Shown in pieces: positions 36,676 to 46,252 of a stretch of DNA of 64,000 bases; position 1 is the first letter of the stretch, and each line of letters starts with the position of its first letter. Below the pieces are notes generated by a model, which saw nothing but the letters and a program-made list of their open reading frames with translations, ran no database searches and was not told the DNA's origin. The stretch is from Aegilops tauschii subsp. strangulata (Eukaryota; Streptophyta; Magnoliopsida; Poales; Poaceae): assembly GCF_002575655.3 (NCBI RefSeq), contig NC_053037.3, forward strand, positions 253,675,135-253,739,134. Direction: 5' to 3'. The position numbers and the translations under genes were made by a program.

Positions 36676-38679
36676 ATGACAGGATCTAGAGTCAATTCAT
36701 GGGGTTTGTCGATCGTGGGAGATGTGCCATCACCTATGCAAATACCACAACCGTCACGAGAGGTGCACAAACATCCAAATGCACATGATCAGGTTAATGT
36801 TTCTATACCACCATTTAATGGCCGTTTTAGACCTGCTTTATATATTGAATGGGAGTTTGACCTAAATAATAAATTTTCTTCCAATAATTTTGATGTACGT
36901 AAAAAAGTTAAGGTTGCGGTTGGTTCTTTCACTGGTTATGCTGTAGTTTGGTGGAGTGAATATTGTCGGTTACACCCTAATGATATACCTACTACTTGGG
37001 ATGATTTGAAACTTGCCATGCGACATACATTCGTTCCCGCTTATTATACTCGTGACATGATTACAAAGTTGCAACATTTAAAACAAGGTAGTGACACCGT
37101 AACGAAATATTATGATACTTTACAAACTACCTTGCTGCATTCCTCTTTAGAAGAAAGTGAAGAAGATTTTATGGATAGATTTTGGGGAGGATTAAATCGT
37201 GACATTCAGGAGATACTAATTCATGAAGAGTGTTATCCTATGGACCATTTGTTTCATCTTGCTTGCAAAGCTGAACAGGAAATAAAACGACGTGTTGCGC
37301 ACAAGGAGAACAAGCGCGAGATGCACATTCCAAGAGTTGATACGGTTGTCCCTTCAACTACTAAGCATACTATGACAACCACATCCGTTGTTGTGAGGAC
37401 TACATCACCTCCACCATGTGACACATCATCACCGAGAGTGCCTACATCATCTGAGTTGATCATAAGAGGTAATGACAAAGGTACTAATCTTCCACTTCCA
37501 CATGAGTATGATGAATGTCTTGTCAATTTAAGTGCACCATGCGGTGAGCTACCCACTACTTTGATCACACCAGCTACCTTAGAGGACTATGTTGATGATT
37601 TGACTTTGCCATGTGATCAAACAATTTTGAGTGAGCCCATTGAATTAACTATCGATGCAAAAGAATCAACTGAATCAGGGAATAAATCAGATTTGGATCA
37701 AATATGTTTGAAAATAATTGTGCCAATGTTTAATCATTTTGATATGACCTCTAATCTTGGTGATGGTTCATCAATGTTGGGATGGTTTAATGATGAATAT
37801 TGTCAATCTTTTCGTATGAATAAGAGCTTCACTTATATGTGCAAACTGAGTTGCAATACTTTCATGCCTTCTACTTCTTGTGATAATATTTTGGCTTTAA
37901 ATTTTATTAACTATGAAAGTTACTCATGTATACATTTGTCATATGTGCAAAATCCACGGGAAGTAAAAATGGATGACATATACATATACAACATGTACAC
38001 CTTGTCTCTTTTGTTAGCCACATTTCAGATTAAGCAACGCCGAGGACGGCTTTGTTTTCAAGAAGGGGAGGATGATGAGGACATGACTACCTTGGATACG
38101 ACCAAAAATATTGCATACATACATATTTATCAGGTGATTTCTAGTGCAAACTATTCAATAATCTATTTATGTTATCCAGAACAAAAATACTTCACACACT
38201 TTTGTGTTTTGTCTAATTGCAGGTGTATGAGACATTTGTACAATCCACATATGAAGATAAGGCAAAAGGAGAAGTTTAGGTTCTGTTCAAAAAGTCCTCT
38301 CACGTCACTTTTGGGCCAAGAGAAGATAGAGTCCAAGTCTCTCACGTTCTGGATTCAGATTCGGACTGCACAGACATACCTGACTCAAAATGCCAACAAC
38401 TTTTTCATACGGACTCCGAATTGGGTGATTCTTTTTTTGTTGGAAACTAGATTTCGTGGTCTTTCCAACCCAATTGGATTCACCTTTAAATTCGTCCGGA
38501 GCATTGAGCTATGGTCGAAACAATCTGACGTTGCACTAGAATCCGAGTCAAACTACAAGTCCAAAGGTGTTGCATCACCTCCACTTGGGCCCATGAGCCT
38601 TGTACGACCTAGGGTTGGTTTTAGGCTGCCTTGGGACGTCCTCCCACCTCCTTGGTCGCCACCCCTTGCTCCTATATAA
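36676..38679 (+). CDS. gag: Gag-only polyprotein of element D
   Basis: The structural capsid-type protein of D. The ATG at 36676 (MTGSR) is chosen over 36661 because it aligns with the MAGSQ start of family A. Residues about 80-175 form a retrotransposon gag domain with VWWSEYCRLHP (WW at 92-93) and FVPAYY, closely similar to [11 protein letters not shown] and WVPPYY of A. There is no CCHC knuckle, protease or pol. A low-complexity region of unknown function follows, including MDDIYIYN just before the purine tract. The frame crosses the tract as QEGEDD into the 3' LTR (from 38073) and ends at 38679. About 465 codons are internal and about 200 are LTR-encoded. Whether the tail is made is unknown. 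Confidence 0.85.
   Translation: MTGSRVNSWGLSIVGDVPSPMQIPQPSREVHKHPNAHDQVNVSIPPFNGRFRPALYIEWEFDLNNKFSSNNFDVRKKVKVAVGSFTGYAVVWWSEYCRLHPNDIPTTWDDLKLAMRHTFVPAYYTRDMITKLQHLKQGSDTVTKYYDTLQTTLLHSSLEESEEDFMDRFWGGLNRDIQEILIHEECYPMDHLFHLACKAEQEIKRRVAHKENKREMHIPRVDTVVPSTTKHTMTTTSVVVRTTSPPPCDTSSPRVPTSSELIIRGNDKGTNLPLPHEYDECLVNLSAPCGELPTTLITPATLEDYVDDLTLPCDQTILSEPIELTIDAKESTESGNKSDLDQICLKIIVPMFNHFDMTSNLGDGSSMLGWFNDEYCQSFRMNKSFTYMCKLSCNTFMPSTSCDNILALNFINYESYSCIHLSYVQNPREVKMDDIYIYNMYTLSLLLATFQIKQRRGRLCFQEGEDDEDMTTLDTTKNIAYIHIYQVISSANYSIIYLCYPEQKYFTHFCVLSNCRCMRHLYNPHMKIRQKEKFRFCSKSPLTSLLGQEKIESKSLTFWIQIRTAQTYLTQNANNFFIRTPNWVILFLLETRFRGLSNPIGFTFKFVRSIELWSKQSDVALESESNYKSKGVASPPLGPMSLVRPRVGFRLPWDVLPPPWSPPLAPI
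38060..38072 (+). other. Polypurine tract of D
   Basis: AAGAAGGGGAGGA abuts the 3' LTR start TGATGAGG. It is identical to the tract of intact family A. Confidence 0.88.
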
Positions 38680-39055
38680 GTAGATCCATCTAGTAGCTTT
38701 TTCCTTGGAATTTGTTTAGTTAAAAGTTAGCCATTGCAACTTCGTGTACTTCGTTTGTGTCCAACGACCAGACCAAGACCGCTTACGGATTCCCACCATT
38801 ATCAATACTTCATATATATTCGCAATATTCAGATTGCTTTATCATATTCTTGCTCGTTCTTCGATTGCTTGCAGGAATAGACCTTCGTGGTCAGGCTGAT
38901 CGTGCTTCCGGCATCGTCAGTAACCTCAGGAGATTGGTTTAGCGATTGCTAAGGCGCAACGTCCTCGCACGTTCGTAGTCGGATCGTCAAAGTCGACTTC
39001 CATCAAAGCGATATTCATCATCTCACCGAAAGACGGGACACCTTTGCCTCTATCA
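38073..39055 (+). repeat. 3' LTR of D (983 bp)
   Basis: Same length and, by direct reading, same sequence as the 5' LTR. It is followed by the target duplication GAGCA. Confidence 0.95.
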
Positions 39056-39932
39056 GAGCACCAATGTAGTTGTCGTCGAGGGACTTGTAGTTCTCGAGGA
39101 AGATAGTCTTGGAGATGTCGTTGTTCAATCCCATCATGAAGTGGAACTTCATTTGCATGGGGTCGTCCACGCCGGCTCATCGCAAGGCAATCTTCATCTC
39201 CTTGAAGTACGCGTCGATGGACTTGGATCCTTGGATGGTGTTCTCCAATTGGCGTAGAAGTTGTTCTGTGTAGGTTGGAGGCACGAACTCTCGCCGCAAA
39301 GCTTTCTTCGTCTTGGGCCAACTCATGTCGTAGCTATCCGAAGGTGTGTGAAACCACCATGTCGAGGCGTAGTCGTGGAAGTTTCTTGTGGCGCACTTCA
39401 CTTGATCTTCGGGAGGAACTTGATGTAGCTTGAGGTAGTCGTCCATTAGGTGCTCCCACTCGAGATACTCCTCGGGTTCTTGAGTCCCATAGAAAGGAAT
39501 CTCATGGTCGGTGTCGAGGTCGTAGTAGCTCGTGGAAGTCGCGGACTTGAGCTTGGGGAGCTTCTCTTGAGCGTAATCTTGAGGTGCTTGTTGCCGAAGA
39601 TGTCGTATGTCCGTAGGCGAAGATGCCTTGATGTCGCTTGGCGAAGATGCCAAGGGAGATGGTGAAGTCGTTGAGCGGTTGTTGGAGTTGAGCTCTTGAC
39701 CTTCACGTTCGTGGTGGTGATGGTGTCGATGCCAATGTGACCTTGCCGGAGATGGTAGCTCAGAGGCATGTGCTCTTGAGCGTCTTCTCGAAGATGAGGA
39801 AGATCGCTTGTATGACTTGATGAGGGCTTTGATCTCCTCCATTTGAGCTTGCATCTTGGCGTCGTTGGAGTTGTTCGTGGCATCGAACTCGTCGTTGTTG
39901 TAGACCGAAGGTGAAATGCCTTGCCTATCCAT
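39056..39932 (-). pseudogene. gag: gag region of element C, with one in-frame stop and cut by D
   Basis: The start ATG is at 39930-39932 (MDRQGIS), shared with B. Residues 1-110 are a short helix-like stretch followed by a Ser/Arg/His-rich linker. Residues about 130-251 form a retrotransposon gag domain (EYLEWEHLMDDYLKLH, WW at 192-193, FVPPTY, YFKEMKIALR). A TGA at 39177-39179 follows residue 251. The frame then resumes without shift (AGVDDPMQMKF) until D interrupts it at 39055/39060. The stop looks like a CGA-to-TGA change. B lacks this whole gag core, which makes C the more complete relative. Confidence 0.85.
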
Positions 39933-41950
39933 CACAAGACTCGAGTAGAGGTGAGTAGGAAATGAGATAAACAATACCAAGTTTTTCCCAAAGTTGAGGA
40001 TGTATCCCGTTTCACTCAATGTGAGATGAAAGAATAGTGGAATTGGTACCGGACTTGTTCACTCACACCTACAAACTAAAGCTTATGGAGTAGCTCGGTG
40101 AGGATAGTGCCACAAAAAGTTAATGCAAAATGCTAGCAAGAGTCAATAATGTTGAAAGAGATTCACAAATTCGCAAGTGAAACAAGTAGACCAATAGCAA
40201 AGAATGGCACACGGAAACACACACACGGATAGATAAATGGGATCGTGCAACCAAGGAATGAGCACAAAATGTGGAGTCCACGGAAAACGCTCGTGTTGCA
40301 CAACTCAAGAGAGACGCTAGCACGATTGCTCAATAGGCGGATACGACACTTGTGCACAACCTATAAGATGCAAAATGGACAAACTTTCTATCCCAAGTAT
40401 GCTATGTATGTATGGTTCCCGGTGTTTCTCACACGATGATCCATGATGATCAAGTATGATACCATATGATATATTGTGATGCTATGGCTATTGCTTACAA
40501 GCTCTTTGTTCACTCTTTTTCTTTGCTTAAAAGCTTTATTCTCTCTTTTTTTGTGTATGACCACTTTGCGAAATGCACAAACCAAGATAGCAATTGTGTA
40601 TATGCGGGAACAATCTTGTTGACACAATGGGTGATATGATACCAAGATGATATGGTATGTATGCAATGGAAGGTGTAGATCACTAACGTGCGCAAGCAAC
40701 GTTGCCGGCAATACTCAATGGCTAGTCTCGATAGGTAAGTAACGCAAAATGGGCTAGGGGTTAACAATGTAATTGCAAGGGAATATACAATGGAGGGATA
40801 CCACGATACCAAGATGATATGGAGGTTACCGTCAAGGGTTTCTTGTTTGTACGCCAAGGACGGATGATGATGAAGTGGTCAATGTTGATGACGACCTCGA
40901 GGCGATGATGGGTTGCGGTGATCTTGATGGAGATACCAAGATGATGGAGACTCGTCCCTAAGTAGCACTAGGAAACGGAAAAACCACGACCTCAAAATCT
41001 CAAATGTCAAATGTCAAATGGTGGTAGCGGGAATGCGGTGGTAGTTTTGCGGAAACTCAAAGGGATTGCGGAAATTCAATAATGGGTTTTGAGACGCAAT
41101 GCGGAAGTGGAGGGTAAGGTGGTGGACTATACACGGTGTCGGAGTTGGAAGCACGGTCCCTATGTAGCCGAAACACCTTAGGAGACACAACTCACAACAA
41201 AAACGAACTTGTGTTAAGTTGGGGTGGCGGAAGTGTATGGTGGGTAAGCCTATGCGGAAGTTAAGGTGGTGGTTGATGAAGAAGAAATCGTCCCTAAGTA
41301 GCCGAAACACCTTAGGAGACTCAAATCACTACTCAAGCAACCACTAATGCAATGGGGAACAAAATTGGTTAGGTTGCGGAAGGCTATGGTGGTTTTGTGG
41401 AAGTTATGGTGGAAGCCCTAGGCAAGAGATGCCAAAGTTCCAAAATTTTGATGGAGTCAAATGGGGATGGTAGTATTTTTGTGTTATGGGGGATGTCAAT
41501 AGCTTCAAAACGAGCTAAAGAACGTAAAAAACGGACTCCGGATGAATTAGTTATGCACAAAACGGCGAAACGGGGAAGGCTGAAATCTCAGGGGCCGGAC
41601 ATCCGGGGCTCGGGCCGGATTTCCGGGACCTGATGTCCAGAACCTTGCACGAAAATGCGCTCCAGGAGCCGGATGTCCGGGCTACGGGCCGGATGTCCGG
41701 GGGGCCAGATGTCCGGGGCTACGGGCCGGATGTCCGGGTCCAAATCCGAGGATGAACTCGAGGAACTCGATTTTGGGGACGGAAATTGATGATTTCGGGG
41801 GCAAAATTGCGGAGATTTCATGGATGGAAAGGGGGAAAAGATGGGGGAAAGCTAGATCCACTTGAAACCAAGCAAATCCATGGATCAAAATCAAGCAAAA
41901 GAAGGCTAGAAAACGGTGGGAGGGACTCCAAATACGTGATCAACGTGGCT
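39933..41950 (-). other. Leader of C with dyad array and hairpin motifs
   Basis: This is non-coding sequence with the layout of the B leader. One intact stem-loop motif lies at 41293-41316. A second at 41159-41182 has a mutated arm (CCTATG), and a third near 40956 is collapsed. CCGGATGTCCGG-type dyads cluster at 41594-41740. No gene was seen. Confidence 0.75.
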
Positions 41951-41960
41951 CATGATACCA
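41951..41960 (-). other. Primer-binding site of C
   Basis: The minus strand reads TGGTATCATG, followed by AGCC, 2 nt inside the 5' LTR. Compared with the initiator tRNA-Met site TGGTATCAGAGC it has an extra T after the eighth base. Confidence 0.7.
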
Positions 41961-41962
41961 TA

Positions 41963-43004
41963 TGATACGAGGCTAACCCGGTGTAGGCCGATCTTTCACG
42001 ATTGGAGTGGGTTCCCTCGAAGAACACGATGAACACGGGGAAGAACGGAGAGAAAACACAAGGGGAAACACTCAAGAACAAGTCCAATCACACATCCACT
42101 AGAATATCAAACACACAAGATCCACAAGGTACATGAACAACAAAGGGATAGATACAAGGTAAACTTCATCTCCATGAGGAGGTCTTGAAGGGGGCCGCCC
42201 AAGAGGGGGTCTTGATGATATATCCCACAGGATCTTCTCCTAGATGGAGGTCTTGGCCTCCATAAGGAGTAGTAGTCTCTCTCTCTCTCTCAAGAGTAGA
42301 GTGGTACAAGGAGCAAAGCTCTCTATCAAATGAGCTATCACTTTGCTAACCCCAGAAAGGAGAAGGGGGAGGTCTGTTTATAGTCTAAGCCTCGAAGGGG
42401 TAAGTGGAAAGGGATACATGGGCCTCTGGCCCATGGCTGCGCGCAGGCAGGCGCCGGATGTCCGGCCGATCGTGGGGCGCCGGATGTTCGGGGCTCACGC
42501 CGGACATCCGGACTGAAGTGGCCAAGCTTCGGGTGCGTTCTGTCGTCGACGCTGGATTTCCGGGGGAATGGCCGGATGTCCAGGCTTTGGCGAGGCGCCG
42601 GATGTCCGGGGCTGGCGCCGGATGTCCGGCCGCTAATGATGTTGGCTGACTATTGGTGCAGCTCCTTGGCGGCTGCACAAGCGCCGGATGTCCGGCCTCT
42701 GGCCCGGATGTCCAGCCGCTGTAGCTTCAGCAGCTCCGTCTTCTTCCGTCGTCGCTTCGAGGCTTCCCTCGCGGATGGTGTAGTTGTTCCTTGGCGTTTG
42801 CACTCCTCCTCGTCGTCTGTAGTGTTCCGACAATACCTATGCATGCACACGAGTGGAGTGTCAAGTAGTATACCATCCTCGAAGGTGTCAAGTGAGTACG
42901 TGTAAAGGAGATGATTCAACTTTGTGTATGTGAAGTAGATGTCGCACGTGTCACTCGCCGAACGGACTCTTGACATGGTGATGTCCATAGGATGCTCCGC
43001 ATCA
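41963..43004 (-). repeat. 5' LTR of C (1042 bp)
   Basis: The plus strand runs from TGATACGAGG to CTCCGCATCA. The dyad array lies at about 42455-42720. The TATA-like element near 42374-42383 has a substitution relative to the 3' LTR. Beyond 43004 there is no target duplication but the inverted start of a B LTR. Confidence 0.87.
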
Positions 43005-43020
43005 TCGATGCGGAGCATCC
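42990..43020. other. Head-to-head LTR junction (palindrome)
   Basis: GGATGCTCCGCATC and its exact inverse GATGCGGAGCATCC flank a 3-bp ATC. The C LTR (-) and B4 LTR (+) meet here at their U3 ends, with the first base of the B4 LTR lost or replaced. Confidence 0.85.
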
Positions 43021-43997
43021 TACGATCATCCCCATGTACACTACGACGAGACCTCAAGCATATGCCATTGGACACAAGGTGAACCCACTCCTAAATGCTT
43101 CCCCTTTCCATTCGTGCGAGACATGGTTGCTACCTCATGCAAAGACACTACATGTGCTTAGGAACCAAGGAGACAACCAGGGAGATGCTTGAAGCATAGG
43201 ACAAGTCCACACGGAAGCGGATCAAGAAGTGCCTCAAGTGGAGTCGCCGCGGAGCTACAGCGGCCGGACATCCGGCGCCACCAACCAGAAGAAGACCACA
43301 GAGAGACAAAAGCCAGGCGACTCTACAGCGGCCGGACATCCGGCCGACCCCCGGACATCCAGCGCCCTGCGACGGGCCGGACATCCGGCGCCTGCCCGGA
43401 AATCCGGCGCACGCTATCCAGAGAGCAGAAGAATCGGCCACTCCAGCCCGGACATCTGGCCGAGGCCCGGACATCCGGCTCTTCGTGAGCCGCCGGACAT
43501 CCGGCCCCCAGCCCGGACATCCGGCACCTGTCTGCGCACAGTGAACGGGCCAAGGGCCCATGTATCTCCCCTCTCACTTACCCCCTTCGTGGGCTAACAC
43601 TATATATAGACCCTTTCCTCCTCCTAGTTAGGGTTAGCATTAGTTTAGCTCATAGTTGAGATAGAGCTTTGCTCATCCATTACGGATCTCCTCCTCGAGA
43701 GAGACTGCGGCCCCTCTTCCGAGAAGATCACATTGGATTCAAGACCCCCTCTTGGGGCGCCCCCATCAAGACCTCCTCACAGAGAAGAACCGGTTACCGT
43801 TTGTATCGTCCGTTGTTGACTTTGGATCTTGTATCTCAACTTTGTGTTCATCGATCTAGCGCATGTGTGATCTATTCTTGTTGGTTGAGTGAGTTCTCTC
43901 GTGTTTTCCTCGTGTTTCCCCTTGTGTTCTTCGAGTTCCTCTTTGGGATCCGCTCCTTTCGTGAAAGATCGGCCACCTAGGGTTCCACCCTACATCA
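43007..43997 (+). repeat. 5' LTR of B4
   Basis: The LTR starts GATGCGGAGC (initial T missing) and ends CCCTACATCA. The dyad array lies at 43259-43535. A TATA-like CTATATATAG is near 43600. Confidence 0.85.
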
Positions 43998-44000
43998 TCT

Positions 44001-44014
44001 TGGTATCATGAGCC
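44001..44014 (+). other. Primer-binding site of B4
   Basis: TGGTATCATGAGCC lies 3 nt after the LTR. It carries the same extra T as the C site. Confidence 0.7.
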
Positions 44015-45329
44015 ACGTTGATCACGATTTCGGAGCCTCCCCGTTGTGTTTTCTAGCCTAGTTTTGTTGATTTCTTCCCCAATTTCAAAAATCCCCACCA
44101 AAAATAGCCCCAAATTTTTTTGTGATTTGTTGGTGTGATGATGTTTTGTTGGATTTGATCCATGGATTTGCTTTGTTACTAGTGGATCTAGCTTTCCCCC
44201 AATTTTCCGCACTTTCCATCCACGAAATCTCCGCAATTTTGCCCCCGAAATCATCAATTCCCGCCCACAAAATCGAGTTCCTCGAGTTCATCCTCGGATT
44301 TGGAGCCCGGACATCGGGCCCGTAGCCCCGGACATCCGGTCCGTAGCCTGGACATCCGGCCCGAATCCCGGACATCCGGCTCCTGGAGCGCATTTTCGCG
44401 CACGGTTCTGGACATCAGGTCCCGGAAATCCGGCCCGAGCCCCAGATGTCCGGCCCCTGGGATTTCAGCCATCACTGTTTCACCGTTTTGTCCATAACTA
44501 ATTCATCCGGAGTCCGATTTTTGCGTTCTTTAGCTCGTTGAGTAGCTATTGACATCCTCTATCCCTCTAGATAGGTCCCATCACCATTTGACTCCATCAA
44601 AGTTTTGGCACTTTGGCATCTTTGCATAGGGCTTCCACCATAACTTCCGCATAACCACCACCGACTTCCGCAACCTAACACATTTTGTTCCCCTTAGCAT
44701 TTGTGGTTGTTTGAGTTGTGATTCAAGTCTCCTAAGGTGTTTCGGCTACTTAGGGACAATTGCTTCTTCATCAACCATCACCATAACTTCCGAATAGGCT
44801 TGCCCACCATACACTTCCGCCAACCCAACTTAACCCAATTTTGTTTGTGTTGTGAGTTGTGTCTCCTAAGGTGTTTCGGCTACTTAGGGACCGTGCTTCC
44901 AACTCCGACACCGTGTATAGTCCACCACCTTACCCTCCACTTCCGCATTGCATACTCCAAACCCCATCATTGAATTTTTGCAATCCCATTCAGTCTCCGC
45001 AAAACCACCACCGCATTCCCGCTACCACCATTTGACATTTGAGATTTTGAGTTTGCGGTTTTTTCGTTTGCTAAGGTGTTTCGGCTACTTAGGGACGAGT
45101 CTCCATCATCTTGGTATCTCCATCAAGATCACCGCCACTCATCATCGCCACGGACGGTAACCTCCATATCATCTTGGTATCGTGGTATCCCTCCATTGTA
45201 TATTCCCTTGCAATTGCATTGATAACCCCTAGCCCATTTTGCGTCACTTGCCTATCGAGACTAGCCATTTGAGTATTGCCGGCAACGTTACTTGTGCACA
45301 TTAGTGGTCTCCTTCCATTGCATACATAC
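44015..45329 (+). other. Leader of B4 with dyad array and three hairpin motifs
   Basis: Dyads cluster at 44310-44455. Stem-loop motifs lie at 44731-44754, 44865-44888 and 45070-45093 (the last with a G-for-C change in the 5' arm). The sequence is colinear with 6712-8020 of B2. No gene was seen. Confidence 0.78.
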
Positions 45330-46244
45330 TGATAGAGGCAAAGGTGTCCCATCTTTCGATGAGATGATGGATATCGCTTTGGTGGAAGTCGACTTTGACG
45401 ATCCGACTACGAACGTGCAATGACGTCGCGCCTTAGCAATCGCTAAACCAACTCCGAGAGGTTATTGACCACGCCGGAGCACGATCAACCTGACCACGAA
45501 GGTCTGTTTCCTGCGAGCAAATGAAGAACAAGCAAGAAACTGAGATTGCAATCTGGATATTGCGAATATAAGATGAAAGCTTTATTGATCAAGGTGGTGT
45601 TCTGTGACGCCTTTGTCTGGTCGTTGAACACAAACGAAGTACGCGAAGTTGCAGCTATGGCGAACTTTAATCTAAACAAAACCCAAAGTCTAAACGACAC
45701 CCTAAGGGCTCTATATATGGAAGAAGAGCGGGAATTTCGTGGCCCTTGGGGAAGGGGTCCGAAACCAACCCTATCTCTTGTTTCCCCACACATACGGACT
45801 CTAAAAATAGCCTATCCTCAAGTATTTCGAAATTACATGGGCCTGGCCCAATAATAAGGTGACGCAGCACCTAGAATAGCCTCTGGACGAAAGTTATGAA
45901 GTAGCATCTTGTATATTTTGTCCAAGGCTTCATGCACGCATTATGGTGGCTTCAACGTCCTGAAATCATCACTTGTAACTCCGTTCTTGTCCCCCATGCG
46001 CATACCATCATCTCCATGCTTGTTCTTGCTCCAATGTTCATCCTTCTCAAAGCTAGGCCCTTCATTTGTAAGCAAAACAAATGTATCCAATTTTGGCAGC
46101 ATCATATTCTCATGAACATTAGAATCATTACCAAGAAACGAAAGTACCTGGTAATTTAATTGGCGTGCGCGAGCTCTAGTAATTGGTCCAGTATGTATAG
46201 CAGCAGGGGCTGTGGGTGTAACAATGGTATTGATGTCCTCATCA
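45330..46244 (-). repeat. 3' LTR of A3
   Basis: TGATAGAGGC...CTCATCA, 915 bp. The flanking element sequence starts at 46245. Confidence 0.93.
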
Positions 46245-46252
46245 TCCTCCCC

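Larger units (their letters stand above)
34291..39055 (+). mobile_element. Element D: complete gag-only LTR retrotransposon, partner of family A
   Basis: This 4,765-bp element has two 983-bp LTRs with no difference that I could find. It also has a PBS, a leader, a gag reading frame and a purine tract. The target duplication is GAGCA (34286-34290 and 39056-39060), inside the gag frame of C. The last roughly 380 bp of the LTR (R-U5), parts of the leader, the purine tract and the gag N-terminus resemble family A, whereas U3 differs. There is no pol. It probably depends on family-A enzymes, as described for non-autonomous CRR/Quinta-type partners. Confidence 0.93.
28681..43004 (-). mobile_element. 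Element C: gag-bearing non-autonomous LTR retrotransposon, with solo A LTR and D inserted
   Basis: On the minus strand C has a 5' LTR (41963-43004), PBS (41951-41960), leader, gag plus long ORF, purine tract and 3' LTR (28681-30634). A solo family-A LTR sits in the 3' LTR and a complete D element sits in gag. Without these the element is about 8.6 kb. The first bases of the 3' LTR's outer end (TGATACGA) are missing at the B3 junction, and no target duplication can be paired. It is related to B over the long ORF, hairpins and dyad arrays. Confidence 0.82.
43007..45329 (+). mobile_element. Element B4: 5' LTR and leader of a B copy
   Basis: This comprises a B LTR (43007-43997), a PBS and about 1.3 kb of leader. 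It is cut at 45329 by the LTR of A3. Its LTR is followed by leader, so it is a genuine 5' LTR. The ORF part is not found on the other side of A3 in continuous form. Confidence 0.82.

Noticed and set aside
34291..39055. D as a simple internal deletion of family A
   Set aside because: U3, the leader purine block and the post-gag region are not derived from A. Only R-U5, parts of the leader, gag and the purine tract match.
42275..42292. Host microsatellite (CT repeat) as a locus of interest
   Set aside because: It is a short TC run inside the C LTR, also present at about 29905 in the other LTR.
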